From the NCBI GenBank assembly GCA_903859815.1, contig CAIOOA010000274.1:1-48656 (forward strand): a DNA stretch of 48,656 nt, given 5' to 3'. This document shows positions 1 to 9,106 of the stretch, in pieces. The notes under the pieces are model-generated. The model made no database searches. It saw only the letters and a program-made list of their open reading frames with translations, and was not told the DNA's origin. The DNA comes from an uncultured Methylococcaceae bacterium (GTDB lineage: Bacteria > Pseudomonadota > Gammaproteobacteria > Methylococcales > Methylococcaceae). The position numbers and the translations under genes are program-made. Position 1 is the stretch's first letter. Each line of letters opens with the position of its first letter.

Positions 1-616
1 CCTGCGACAAGCCGCTGGCCTGCCAGTCCTCAATGTGGTTTTTCCAACGTGCCGTTATAGCCATTGTTCATCCTCGTGCAAAAGCCAGAGAATGCCAATT
101 TATTCGTCAATATGACATGTGGATGCGCCGGAGTCATACAAGGCAAACGCGGAAACTGGCGAATGGCGAGGGTTTGTTAGGGAGGGGTATTGGCAAGGCA
201 GAGGCAGGACTTAGCACACCGTGCCAGGCTCACGGGCAGACAAGCAAATATCATGAGCGAATTTCAACCGTACATCAAAGACATTCGCTGGATGTTTGCC
301 CTATGCAAACAAGCTGGCATCGAACCCACCAAGGGCGAACACTGCGAAACCTTCGCCGAGCGGGTAGACATCATCCTTGCCGATGGCGAAATGACCGAAA
401 CTTAAGCTCGGGCCTGTGCCTTGGCGGGGTATTTAGAGCAGAGGCAACGCATTTCGCTAGTTTGTCCATCAAGTAAAGCTTTAAAGTTTGGCATAATAGC
501 GGAAATATATCAGTAATTGACGGGGGCATGTGAACTACCACCTCTCGCTGCGTCAGAAAAGTGTAGTGGATAGATATAGTATTTGTATTTTTTTGAAAGT
601 CTTAAATGTTCCAGAT
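1..616. other. Left-edge region with little recognisable content
   Basis: No gene of recognisable family is seen here. Apart from the doubtful 50-residue reading frame at 253-405, the sequence has no convincing coding signal, and the open frames on either strand have no family-like features. It lies downstream of the Sel1-repeat gene, which ends at 617. Confidence 0.4.
253..405 (+). CDS. Possible small hypothetical protein (50 aa)
   Basis: A short frame starting MSEFQPYIKDI and ending before TAA at 405. The composition is protein-like (a mix of charged and aromatic residues, one CKQAGIEP segment), but there is no clear Shine-Dalgarno sequence and no family is recognised. A longer in-frame start exists at 190, but its added N-terminus looks non-coding. 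It could be a remnant of a longer gene. Existence is uncertain. Confidence 0.3.
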   Translation: MSEFQPYIKDIRWMFALCKQAGIEPTKGEHCETFAERVDIILADGEMTET

Positions 617-2278
617 TTAATGATTATACCACTTGTCCGTTTCATCTGACTCTCGATCTACACTTTCATTTTTTTGACTCATAAAACCAAGCTGAATTTT
701 TGCTGATGTACACCCCTGTTCTGCCGCTTTACCAATCCACTTGATTGCTTCCTTTTCATCTTCTGTTACATGAAATCCCTCAAGGTATATCATGCCAAGT
801 TGATATTGTGCATAATCATAGCCATTTTCGGCAGAATAGTGATACCACTTTACTCCTTCATCTTCGTTTTTTGCTACACCAATACCATAAAAATACATTG
901 CCGCAATATTCCCTTGGGCAATAGCGTGACCCTGCTTTGCCGCCTTTTGATACCATAGAAATGCTTCCTCTTCATCTTTAGTTACTTCATATCCTCTTTC
1001 ATACATCAAACCTAACATGTATTGGGAATTTGCAATACCTTGCTCTGCGGCTCTTCGATACCACTTAATTGAATCCTTATGGCTTAACTTTACACCGTAT
1101 CCCTTACTGTATAGCCAACCAAGATAGTCTTGAGCTTCTGCATGTCCCTGCTCAGCAGCTAATTTACACCACTTGGCTGCCTCTATGCTTCCATATTTCC
1201 CAAAATCCCTTAAGTTTAACAAAACAGATAGACAGAATTGCGCCTTGGCATGTCCTTGTTCGGCAGATTTTCTATGCCAGTATATAGCTTTTTCACGGTT
1301 GATACTTTCATAAGGGTCATATTCATCATAAATATTGTCTTCTTCAGATTCTTTTTCATACTCATCAACATCAAAATCATCTTCATCTTCATCCTTATCT
1401 GTGGTCGTATTATTATATTGTTTTGAGTTACAAGCAAATTCATCAATCACTTCAATTTTTTTTTGCTGATATAATAATGCGAGATTAAACTGAGAATCAG
1501 CATCGCCATTTGTAGCTGCTTTAGTATACCATTTAGCTGATTCATCGTAATCCTGATCAATATTAATACCATTTAAAAATATATTTCCTAATTTTTGTTG
1601 TGTCTGTATACTCAATAAATTAGGCAATAATTCTTTTAGTTTTGTTACTTTGATTACATTATTACCATGTTCATAGGGTGATGAAATATTCAAAATTCCA
1701 TTTAGATCAATTTTAAATATTAACTCTATTTCATTTTGAATATCCTCACAGCAAACCACGTAAGTACATAAATAATTTTGTAGAATTAAATTTCTATCAC
1801 TAATTAGCCAATTAAATATATACTTTTTTGAACACAATTCAGATTTATCTAATTTAAGTATCTTTTCGCATGGCACATCCATTCCTTTATGAAAGATTGT
1901 GATTAATAGTCCATTTTCTAACTCAATGCAATATTGGGTTGGCAACTTATGAGTGGGTTCATCAATTAAATGTATAGTCTTTAATGCCATCGCCCAAGAT
2001 ACTACAGACCATGTTGCGATTGTTTGTTCTAAGCCTAAATTGTCATGAAGCTGTTTAGCTAAACGTTGGATCAAAATCGAAGCTGGTAAGTTAGGCGTAG
2101 AGTTGAGCAATTCATCAACAACTTTTTCATGCATAGCACAAATTAGAACAAAGATTTCCTGTTTGTGTTTACTACAATAATCATTGAGTAAGGTTTCGCA
2201 CAAACGAGGGTCTTTACACAATGGAAGACCGTGTTTAGCTATTAAATCAATCAAGTGCTTGCGGGGTAGGTCATTCAT
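617..2278 (-). CDS. Sel1-repeat (TPR-like) protein
   Basis: A 553-residue protein whose second half is a row of about eight Sel1-like repeats of 36-44 residues, each of the pattern 'A..G...AQ..LG..Y..G.GV' (for example GHAEAQDYLGWLYSKGYGV). Such repeats stack as an alpha-solenoid and usually bind other proteins. The first 220 residues match no family I know. A very acidic linker rich in D and E (about residues 290-330) interrupts the repeat row between the second and third repeats. No signal peptide is visible, so it is probably cytoplasmic. The gene is visibly AT-rich compared with the housekeeping genes to the right, which suggests acquisition by transfer. Function is unknown; a scaffold or regulatory role is inferred only from the repeat class. 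Confidence 0.85.
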   Translation of the reverse strand: MNDLPRKHLIDLIAKHGLPLCKDPRLCETLLNDYCSKHKQEIFVLICAMHEKVVDELLNSTPNLPASILIQRLAKQLHDNLGLEQTIATWSVVSWAMALKTIHLIDEPTHKLPTQYCIELENGLLITIFHKGMDVPCEKILKLDKSELCSKKYIFNWLISDRNLILQNYLCTYVVCCEDIQNEIELIFKIDLNGILNISSPYEHGNNVIKVTKLKELLPNLLSIQTQQKLGNIFLNGINIDQDYDESAKWYTKAATNGDADSQFNLALLYQQKKIEVIDEFACNSKQYNNTTTDKDEDEDDFDVDEYEKESEEDNIYDEYDPYESINREKAIYWHRKSAEQGHAKAQFCLSVLLNLRDFGKYGSIEAAKWCKLAAEQGHAEAQDYLGWLYSKGYGVKLSHKDSIKWYRRAAEQGIANSQYMLGLMYERGYEVTKDEEEAFLWYQKAAKQGHAIAQGNIAAMYFYGIGVAKNEDEGVKWYHYSAENGYDYAQYQLGMIYLEGFHVTEDEKEAIKWIGKAAEQGCTSAKIQLGFMSQKNESVDRESDETDKWYNH

Positions 2279-2365
2279 AGGATTTAAATGTGATCAAAGT
2301 TAAGTGAATAATAGTAGCCTAAATGGAATATTGCGAGCCATCTTTAATAACTTTTTTTTAACAGA

Positions 2366-2540
2366 ACCATGGCAAGGGACGACGAACTGGCAAATTCCTT
2401 CAAACCGTCAAGGCCACGGGACTAGCGAGAGGAACCCTGCCCTTGGGCGGTGGTGATCGAAGCCACGGGCAAGGCCGGAACCACGGTCAAGCCAGAGGGC
2501 AAGGCCGGAACTTGGCACGGGCAACTGTTACGGGACTCCC
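2366..2540. repeat. Partial copy of the ~260-bp GC-rich intergenic repeat
   Basis: Contains the blocks 'cgtcaaggccacgggacta', 'gcgagaggaaccctgccc', 'gatcgaagccacgggcaa' and 'ggcaaggccggaac' in the same order as the copies at 5615-5865 and 6489-7161. It fills most of the gap between the Sel1 gene and the helicase, immediately upstream of the helicase start. I see no gene in it. Confidence 0.75.
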
Positions 2541-2588
2541 CTAAAACGTCTGCAAATTATTTGCTTGGCATGACAATAAAAGGGCAAT

Positions 2589-5585
2589 ATGGGAAAATCC
2601 CCGCGAGGATCGAAACCCATGCCACAAGAAAAACAAAATCAAGAAAATGAATGGAACATCCATGCGAAGCGGGGGAAAATTGCTTGTTTGATTTATAGCA
2701 GAAATGGCTCCTTGCTTTGCCAAAATGAGGCAGGATTGCAGATCAAAGGGGATGGCACTGAATTCCTGATAGGAATTACAGAATTGACCGCTCCGACTTC
2801 GTTGAAAATCGGCCTATTCTGGTCAACGCTTACAATCCAGACAGCCAGAAGGCGGCATACTTTTCCAGGCTTCAAGCATGACGGATTGTCACGCTTGGCG
2901 AACAGCCTAAATGATCAACTTCGGCGACACGCGGAAACACAGCTTGATGCTGCGTGTTTACCACTAGTGACCGTGCGGAAGGCAATCGAAAAGTTTCTTG
3001 GGCAACAACATTATTCTCGCGACTCCCAACGCCAAATGTTGGCGCAAAGTGCAGGACGGGCTATTGTGGTGGAGCAACATAGGTATTGGCCTTTTTTTGC
3101 AACCGAATCACAAAAGGCAACTATCGGGTTCGTCAAGCATTTCATTTTGCACTCTCAAAGCCTAGTGAATTCTGCTAATGTTGGTTTCGTTGCAAGGGAA
3201 ATACAACGATTTAAGGATTTCTTCGACACCATTGAAAGCAAACCGTTGACGCTTGCCCAGCGTCGAGCCTGTGTCACCAATGAGGATAACAATTTGGTTC
3301 TCGCTGGGGCCGGTACTGGCAAAACCAGCGTAATGATTGGTCGTGCTGGATACTTGCTGGCCACCAGAGAATCCCGTCCTGATGAATTGTTGATGCTTGC
3401 TTTTGCGAAAAAAGCCATGCAGGAAATGCAAGAACGTCAAGACAAGCGATTGAGTACCCTACTCAAAGGTGAAACCCCAACCATTAAGACTTTTCATTCG
3501 CTTGGACTTGAAATCATCGGCAAAGCGGAAAGCAAGCGACCTTCGCTAAGTCCTTTTGATGAAGACAAGCAATTATATATGCGCTTTATTGACAAGCTGT
3601 TGATAGAGCAACTTAAGAATGCCCTCTTTAAGAGCAAAGTTGTCAAATTTTTTACTAGTTACCTTTACCCTTATCGAAACCCTTTCGATTTTTCCAATAT
3701 GGGTGAATACAATAATTACGTGCGCAGCAATGAGCTTAGGACTTTACAAGCGGAAACTGTAAAGAGCTTTGAGGAATGCGAAATAGCTAACTTTTTGTTG
3801 CAACATGGGGTTAATTATCAGTATGAAGCCAATTACATCATCGACACGGTGACAGCCGATTACCGGCAATACAAACCGGACTTTTATTTGCCTGACTATG
3901 ACATCTACATTGAACATTTTGCATTGGACAAACAATGGCAACCCCCTAGCCATTTTGACCAAGTACGATATTTGGAAGGTATTCGCTGGAAGCGTGAACT
4001 CCATCAAAAACATGGCACTACCCTGATAGAAACCTATTCTTTTCTGAAACGTGAAAAGCGATTGTTGACATTTCTGGCAGATGCCTTGAACTCTGCGGGA
4101 GTTGAACTTACCAAGCGACCGGACGATGAATTGCTTGAAAAGTTAAAGCTTAAGGGTGTAATTTCAGAATTTTCTGGTTTGCTTGGCAGATTTTTAAAAT
4201 TATTCAAGCAATCTTCTCTAGGATGGTTGGCTTTGTCAGAAAAAGCGAGAAACCATCGTGATATGGAGCGTATGACATTTTTGCTGGAAATCTTCAAGCC
4301 TATATTCGATGCTTACCAGCATCACTTGGCGGAGCGCAATGAAATTGACTTTGCAGACATGATTGGAAGGGCTGTAGATCATATCGAGGCTGGGCGCTAT
4401 CGCTCCCCTTACACGCATATACTTGTTGACGAATTTCAAGATATTAGCGCGGCTAGAGCCAAGCTTATCATGGCACTTCTCAGGCAGCGACCGGAATCAG
4501 TATTATTTGCCGTGGGCGATGATTGGCAGTCCATCTATCGTTTCACCGGTAGCGATATTGGTCTAACCAAGCATTTCGGCAAAGCATTTGGCATTACGGC
4601 AACCACGGCACTTGATACAAGTTTTCGCTTCAATAATATGATAGGCGATGTTGCGGCAAGTTTTGTGCTGAAGAACCCCGATCAAGTCACAAAATCTATT
4701 GAAGCAATCAGGAAGATATACGAACCATCTATTTCGCTGATTCGCACTCAAGGTATGGAAAAGGGGTTGAAGTTAGCTTTGGATGCTATCAAAGATAGAA
4801 AAAACTCAATAGATAGTCAAAATATCAGCGTATTAATTCTTGCCCGTTATAATTATTTAATAGATGATTTGAAGTCATCATCTGCCATAAATTCTTTTGA
4901 GAAGGCTTTCCCAAATTGTAAACTGGAAAAGATGACCATCCACTCTGCTAAAGGAAAAGAAGCGGATTATGTGATAACCCTAGGTTTGGAAAAGGGTAAA
5001 TATGGTTTTCCTAGCGAAAAGGAATCCGATGCACTGCTTGAATTTTTACTCCCGGATAAAGAGGCTTTTTTATTTGCAGAAGAGCGAAGATTGTTCTACG
5101 TGACTTTGACTCGCGCTCGTCATCGTGTGTATCTGGTTTACAATCCGTTAATGGTATCCAAATTCATTAAAGAATTGATGAGCGGGGAATATCCAATTTG
5201 TTTGGATGAATTCGATGAAAGTTCGATTGATCCATACCTTGAGGAAGTATCTTGCCCGATCTGTGAAGATGGTAATCTTGTCCCGAAAACAAATCGTAAA
5301 AACGGTTCAATTTTTATCGCTTGCAACAACTATCCTTACTGCAAATACACTGAACGCCCTTGCCCTCAATGCAAGGGACTTATGCGCCGAGAAGGACGAT
5401 TTAAAGTATGTACCAATCAGGCTTGCGGGGAAGTGCAACCAACTTGCTTGAAATGCGGGGCCGTGATGGTGCAACGAACTGGCCCGTATGGGCCATTCTG
5501 GGGGTGTCTAAATTATAGTAGCAATTCAGATTTTGTTTGTACTTACAAGGAAAAGCACATTAGGTTTCCAGCAAAGGCAGTTTAA
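2589..5585 (+). CDS. HelD-type (helicase IV) superfamily 1 DNA helicase with zinc ribbons
   Basis: A 998-residue UvrD/Rep-like helicase closest in its motifs to E. coli helicase IV (HelD). Visible motifs: Q motif and Walker A (GAGTGKT, near residue 240), Walker B DEFQDIS (near 614), motif III FAVGDDWQSIYRF, motif V MTIHSAKGKEADYVI and motif VI YVTLTRARHR. Two parts are extra to E. coli HelD (about 684 residues). One is an insertion near residue 430 with PDFYLPDYDIYIEHF, resembling a PD-(D/E)xK nuclease-like core. The other is a C-terminal tail from about residue 889 with three Cys4 zinc ribbons of topoisomerase type (CPIC...C, CPQC...C, CLKC...C). ATP-driven 3'-5' unwinding is the family role; nuclease activity is inference. 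The start has AGGG 5 bases upstream. Intergenic repeats of one family flank it on both sides, suggesting an accessory gene, possibly for DNA repair or defence. Confidence 0.85.
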   Translation: MGKSPRGSKPMPQEKQNQENEWNIHAKRGKIACLIYSRNGSLLCQNEAGLQIKGDGTEFLIGITELTAPTSLKIGLFWSTLTIQTARRRHTFPGFKHDGLSRLANSLNDQLRRHAETQLDAACLPLVTVRKAIEKFLGQQHYSRDSQRQMLAQSAGRAIVVEQHRYWPFFATESQKATIGFVKHFILHSQSLVNSANVGFVAREIQRFKDFFDTIESKPLTLAQRRACVTNEDNNLVLAGAGTGKTSVMIGRAGYLLATRESRPDELLMLAFAKKAMQEMQERQDKRLSTLLKGETPTIKTFHSLGLEIIGKAESKRPSLSPFDEDKQLYMRFIDKLLIEQLKNALFKSKVVKFFTSYLYPYRNPFDFSNMGEYNNYVRSNELRTLQAETVKSFEECEIANFLLQHGVNYQYEANYIIDTVTADYRQYKPDFYLPDYDIYIEHFALDKQWQPPSHFDQVRYLEGIRWKRELHQKHGTTLIETYSFLKREKRLLTFLADALNSAGVELTKRPDDELLEKLKLKGVISEFSGLLGRFLKLFKQSSLGWLALSEKARNHRDMERMTFLLEIFKPIFDAYQHHLAERNEIDFADMIGRAVDHIEAGRYRSPYTHILVDEFQDISAARAKLIMALLRQRPESVLFAVGDDWQSIYRFTGSDIGLTKHFGKAFGITATTALDTSFRFNNMIGDVAASFVLKNPDQVTKSIEAIRKIYEPSISLIRTQGMEKGLKLALDAIKDRKNSIDSQNISVLILARYNYLIDDLKSSSAINSFEKAFPNCKLEKMTIHSAKGKEADYVITLGLEKGKYGFPSEKESDALLEFLLPDKEAFLFAEERRLFYVTLTRARHRVYLVYNPLMVSKFIKELMSGEYPICLDEFDESSIDPYLEEVSCPICEDGNLVPKTNRKNGSIFIACNNYPYCKYTERPCPQCKGLMRREGRFKVCTNQACGEVQPTCLKCGAVMVQRTGPYGPFWGCLNYSSNSDFVCTYKEKHIRFPAKAV

Positions 5586-5614
5586 AGCCGAATAGCGGGC
5601 TAGTAGCACAAATC

Positions 5615-5865
5615 AGCACACACCAACCAAGGCACAGGCAACCGGCGCAAGCCTTCACGGTCTGGCAGGGTTAGCCGATTGCCGTTAGCACCACGGGCAA
5701 GGCTCCACGATCTGGCGATAGCCTTCCAAACCGTCAAGGCCACGGGACTAGCGAGAGGAACCCTGCCCTTGGGCGGTCTGGTTGGATGAAGGTCGAAGCC
5801 ACGGGCAAGGCCGGAACCTCGATCAAGCCAGACGGCAAGCTAGAACTTGGCAGAGCAAGGCCAAT
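5615..5865. repeat. Copy of the ~260-bp GC-rich intergenic repeat
   Basis: A near full-length unit with the same order of blocks as the array at 6489-7161: 'caaggcacaggcaaccggcg', 'ccttcacggtctggcaggg', 'cacgggcaaggctccacga', 'cgtcaaggccacgggacta', 'ggcggtctggttggatg', 'gccggaacctcgatcaag'. It follows the helicase gene directly; its partner at 2366-2540 precedes that gene. No gene is visible in 5586-5961. Confidence 0.8.
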
Positions 5866-5961
5866 ACCGAGCGAATTATTGAGTAAATTGTTCTATACTT
5901 TAAGCTTATGCAAAATAAATATCACTGCTTTATCAAAACAACAAATAGGAGATAGTAAACG

Positions 5962-6465
5962 ATGAATATTTATCATTATTTTCTTGTAATCTTAGTATTG
6001 ATCTTATCCTCGATTGGTCATGCGGACGAACAATATAAATGGGTAGATGAAGATGGAAATATTATCTATAGCCAAAGAAATCCAGGCGGGACATATAAAC
6101 TTGAAAAAACTATTCATTACGAAAACGAATGGCAAAGTGACATTGATGCTATGAAAAGAGAAAATACCAGAAAACAAATTGAGGCAGAAAATGCTAGGCA
6201 AGAGGCTCAACAGCGAATGATCTTTGAGCAGGAGCAGCAGCAAAGACAAAATGAATTAGAGACAGCTCGCCATAACCAAGCTGTTGAAGCACAACTTAAA
6301 GAAACCAATAACAAAATCGATCAAACCAACAAGGAGTTGAACCGCGCTAGAAGACAGGAGGCGATTCAACGCCAATTAGATCGAGATCAAGCTAGACTTC
6401 GTAATTCTAGGGGAATGAACTGCCGCCCAAATTATAGCGGTGGATTCGATTGTGAAAATCGCTGA
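5962..6465 (+). CDS. Secreted DUF4124-domain protein
   Basis: A 167-residue protein. Residues 1-21 form a signal peptide (hydrophobic core LVILVLILSSIG, likely cleaved after HADE or nearby). A DUF4124 motif follows (YKWVDEDGNIIYSQRNPGG), then a long charged, Q/E/R-rich helical region (about residues 60-145) likely to form a coiled coil. Two cysteines sit in the tail (NCRP, FDCENR). DUF4124 proteins are periplasmic proteins of unknown role common in gamma- and betaproteobacteria. A good ribosome site (AGGAG) lies about 12 bases upstream of the ATG. The gene sits alone between two blocks of the GC-rich repeat. Confidence 0.8.
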   Translation: MNIYHYFLVILVLILSSIGHADEQYKWVDEDGNIIYSQRNPGGTYKLEKTIHYENEWQSDIDAMKRENTRKQIEAENARQEAQQRMIFEQEQQQRQNELETARHNQAVEAQLKETNNKIDQTNKELNRARRQEAIQRQLDRDQARLRNSRGMNCRPNYSGGFDCENR

Positions 6466-6488
6466 ATCTCTTGATTTTTTTAGAAATT

Positions 6489-7161
6489 AAGGGGGTAGAT
6501 CGAAGCCACGGGCAAGGCCGGAACCTCGATCAAGCCAGACGGCAAGGCCGGAATTGGGCAGGGCTTCACAGTCTGCCAGCACACCGCCACCAAGCAAGGC
6601 ACGGGCAAACGGCGCAAGCCTTCACGATCTGGCAGGGCAAGCCGATTGCCGTTAGCACCACGGGCAAGGCTCCACGATCTGGCGAGAGCCTCCTAACTGT
6701 CAAGGCCAAGGGACTAGCGAGAGGAATCCTGCCCTTGGGCGGTCTGGTTGGATGGTGATCGAAGCCACGGGTAAGCCGGAACCCCGACAATTAGGACGGC
6801 AAGGCCGGAATTGGGCAGGGCTTCACGGTCTGCCAGCACAACGCCACCAAACAAGGCACGGGCAACCGGCGCAAGCCTTGACGGTCTGGCAGGGTTAGCC
6901 GATTGACTAGCGCACCATGGGCAAGGCTTCACGATCTGGCGAGAGCCTTCCAACCGTCAAGGCCACGGGACTAGCGAGAGGAATCCTGCCCTTGGCGGTC
7001 TGGTTGGAGGGTGATCGACACGGGCAAGGCCGGAACCTCGATCAAGCCAGACGGCAAGGCCGAAATTTGGCAGGGCTTCACAGTCTGCCAGCACACCGCC
7101 ACCAAGCAAGGCATGGGCTACCGGCGTAAGCCTTCACGGTCTGACAGGACAAGCCGATTGC
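6489..7161. repeat. Tandem array of a ~256-268 bp GC-rich repeat, about 2.6 units
   Basis: Three successive units: 6489-6756, 6757-7012 and a partial unit 7013-7161. Each begins 'gatcgaagccacgggcaag' or a variant, passes through 'cagggcttcacagtctgcca', 'ccgccaccaagcaaggcac' and 'ccgattgccgttagcacca', and ends 'ggcggtctggttggatggt'. The unit is itself built of shorter related motifs (ggcaaggcc, acgggcaagg). It can be read through as open frames on both strands, but these look like repeat translation rather than genes. Single or partial units occur at 2366-2540 and 5615-5865. Function unknown. Confidence 0.85.
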
Positions 7162-7264
7162 CAAAAATCAGCCTGTACGGAAAAGGGGTAGTTATCCACA
7201 GGCAAGAAAGCCAGCAACCACGCGGGTTTGATTTGGTGAAAATGGGTGTACGTTAAACAGTCGT

Positions 7265-7302
7265 TTATCGTACAATTGTGCTATACTGTAATCATACGAT
7301 AA
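7265..7302 (+). promoter_or_regulatory. Inverted repeat around a -10-like box upstream of the recombinase
   Basis: The 8-base arms ttatcgta (7265-7272) and tacgataa (7295-7302) flank a TATACT box (7282-7287), about 35 bases before the recombinase ATG. It could be an operator for autoregulation or a recombination site half-site pair; no clear -35 box is seen. Confidence 0.35.
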
Positions 7303-7321
7303 CAGTACAGGAGCGCAAGCC

Positions 7322-7945
7322 ATGAATACCAAGAGCCAAAAACGCATAGCCCTCTATTTGAGAGTTTCCACCGATGGACAGACCACCGAGAACCAACGGC
7401 TTGAACTCGCCAAGATAGCCGAGCAAGCAGGATGGGAGATAGTGGAGACATACGAAGATCAAGGCATATCAGGGGCGAAAGGCCGCGACCAACGCCCTGC
7501 TTTCGATAAGCTTTGCAAGGATGCAGCACGGCGTAAATTCGACATGATAGCCGCTTGGAGCGTTGACCGGCTAGGGCGAAGCTTACAACACCTTGTCACC
7601 TTCTTGGAGGAATTGCATGGCCTAGGCATTGATCTTTACCTACACCAGCAAGGCATAGACACCACCACGCCAGCAGGAAAGGCAATGTTTCAAATGCTAG
7701 GCGTATTCAGCGAATTTGAACGCGCCATGATAAAGGATCGGGTAAACGCTGGACTTGCCAGAGCCAAGGCAGAAGGGAAGACTCTAGGAAGGCCAAAAAC
7801 CTCGACCGATACCGAGCAAGCCATAATTGAAGCCTTAACCAAGGGCGGGAAAGGAATGCAGAAAATAGCCAAGGAGTTTGGCGTAGGAACCTCAGTAGTG
7901 CAACGACTGGCCAAGGCAGAAGCCAATTTATCAATGCCCATTTGA
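7322..7945 (+). CDS. Serine recombinase (resolvase/invertase family)
   Basis: A 207-residue site-specific recombinase of the small serine (Hin / Tn3-resolvase) type. The N-terminal catalytic domain carries the nucleophile in YLRVST (Ser16), the R/D/R active-site block SVDRLGRS (about residues 79-86) and the helix that ends FSEFERAMIKDRV. The C-terminus (about 150-200) is a helix-turn-helix (GGKGMQKIAKEFGVGTSVVQRL). Length is normal and all key residues are present, so it should be active. AGGAG lies 10 bases upstream. It sits between the repeat array and tRNA-Leu, at what looks like the edge of the accessory region, and may be responsible for rearrangements there. Its target site is not proven. 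Confidence 0.9.
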   Translation: MNTKSQKRIALYLRVSTDGQTTENQRLELAKIAEQAGWEIVETYEDQGISGAKGRDQRPAFDKLCKDAARRKFDMIAAWSVDRLGRSLQHLVTFLEELHGLGIDLYLHQQGIDTTTPAGKAMFQMLGVFSEFERAMIKDRVNAGLARAKAEGKTLGRPKTSTDTEQAIIEALTKGGKGMQKIAKEFGVGTSVVQRLAKAEANLSMPI

Positions 7946-8029
7946 AACCCAGACTAAGGCAAAAAGCATTTCCTAGCCGCCGAGAAACGGCAACGGAACG
8001 GCAACGAAAAAAGAAAAATCACGCGAAAA

Positions 8030-8066
8030 TAAAAAAGGCTTGCCCAGAAAACTGTGCAAGCCTTTG
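8030..8066 (-). terminator. Rho-independent terminator of tRNA-Leu
   Basis: Read on the minus strand, an 8-bp stem AGGCTTGC / GCAAGCCT (arms 8056-8063 and 8036-8043) is followed by a run of T (8030-8036). It lies directly after the tRNA 3' end. Confidence 0.75.
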
Positions 8067-8073
8067 TTTAAAT

Positions 8074-8160
8074 TGGTGCCTCGGGCCGGAGTCGAACCGG
8101 CACACCGGTTAAGGCGAGGGATTTTAAGTCCCTTGTGTCTACCAATTTCACCACCGAGGC
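8074..8160 (-). tRNA. tRNA-Leu (anticodon UAA)
   Basis: The minus strand folds as a type II tRNA of 87 bases including an encoded CCA (8074-8076). The acceptor stem GCCTCGG pairs with CCGAGGC, the anticodon loop is CTTAAAA giving anticodon TAA, there is a long variable arm, and the T-arm GGTTCGACTCC is present. The body closely resembles other bacterial tRNA-Leu(UAA). It marks the border between the accessory region at the left and the housekeeping genes at the right. Confidence 0.95.
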
Positions 8161-8243
8161 AAACGTTTATCTATGCTTTTATTTTATCTTATTTGTGTGG
8201 CTACCACACGTACCATGATTGAGTATGGTGTTAACAAAATGCA

Positions 8244-8885
8244 TCAAACCGAATCCACTACCACATTATGCTTCAAGGCCAAACGCATCAGTTCAACATC
8301 GTTTTTCAAACCTAGCTTGTCGTAAATCCGGTGGCGATAGGTGCTAACGGTTTTCGCACTGATCACTAGGCTCTCAGCAATTTCATTCAGATCTTTTCCC
8401 TGCAAGGTCATCATGACTACTTGGACTTCCCTACGCGACAATAGCTCGAATGGGGAATTGTTTCTTCCCGATAAATTTGAAAACGCCAGTTTGCTTGCCA
8501 TTTCGTGGCACAAATAGCGTCCTCCCGCATTCACCACCAAAATGGCATCCACCAGTTCCTTATGGGAGCAAGTTTTGGTCACATACCCATGCACACCATC
8601 ATTTAACATCTGTTGTGGCACTGGCCCATCGGACAACACAGTTAAGATAATTATCTTAACATTTGGATTTTTTTGGTTTATTTTGTGACTTGCTTCCATG
8701 CCTCCTATCCCCGGCATGTTGATGTCCATTAATACAACATCGGGTTTTAGCGCATCAACCAACTTAATGGCTTCCTCGCCCGTTCCTGCCACCCCCACTA
8801 CATTGATCGATTGGGTTGATTCCAATAGAAGCTGGATGCCACTACGGACAAGCTCATGATCATCAACCAACAATACATTGATCAT
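8244..8885 (-). CDS. uvrY: UvrY/GacA-type response regulator
   Basis: A 213-residue two-component regulator. The receiver domain (1-120) has the acidic pocket VDDHE, the phosphoacceptor Asp54 in LMDINMPG, the conserved Thr (ILTVLSD) and Lys (GYVTKTC). The C-terminal LuxR-type helix-turn-helix (about 145-205) has LSRREVQVVMMTLQGKDLNEIAE and ISAKTVSTYRHRIYDKLGL. Length and motifs are those of GacA/UvrY, which in gammaproteobacteria is phosphorylated by BarA/GacS and drives small RNAs that titrate CsrA. The gene stands alone here; uvrC, its common neighbour, is not present. Confidence 0.88.
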   Translation of the reverse strand: MINVLLVDDHELVRSGIQLLLESTQSINVVGVAGTGEEAIKLVDALKPDVVLMDINMPGIGGMEASHKINQKNPNVKIIILTVLSDGPVPQQMLNDGVHGYVTKTCSHKELVDAILVVNAGGRYLCHEMASKLAFSNLSGRNNSPFELLSRREVQVVMMTLQGKDLNEIAESLVISAKTVSTYRHRIYDKLGLKNDVELMRLALKHNVVVDSV

Positions 8886-9106
8886 GGCTAAATCTTGCTC
8901 AACTATGGGGAATTATTAGGCTGGTTTGGTTGGCATTTCATCAATGATCCAAACTTATAAAGTTATCAATTCCTTACCGGTCTCGCGTGAGTGTCTCCGT
9001 TGAGTTGATATTTTAGCATCGTTAAGGTCGTCAGGTATACATCAAGATGGCTGTTTAGCCCGTTTTTTTAATAAACTCAAGACGCTGTCATTCTTGGTCG
9101 GCGAAC

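Noticed and set aside
6471-7256. Open frames in the GC-rich repeat region as genes
   Set aside because: They are open in several frames on both strands because of the repeat composition, encode only repeated GKAG/QARR words, and lack ribosome sites.
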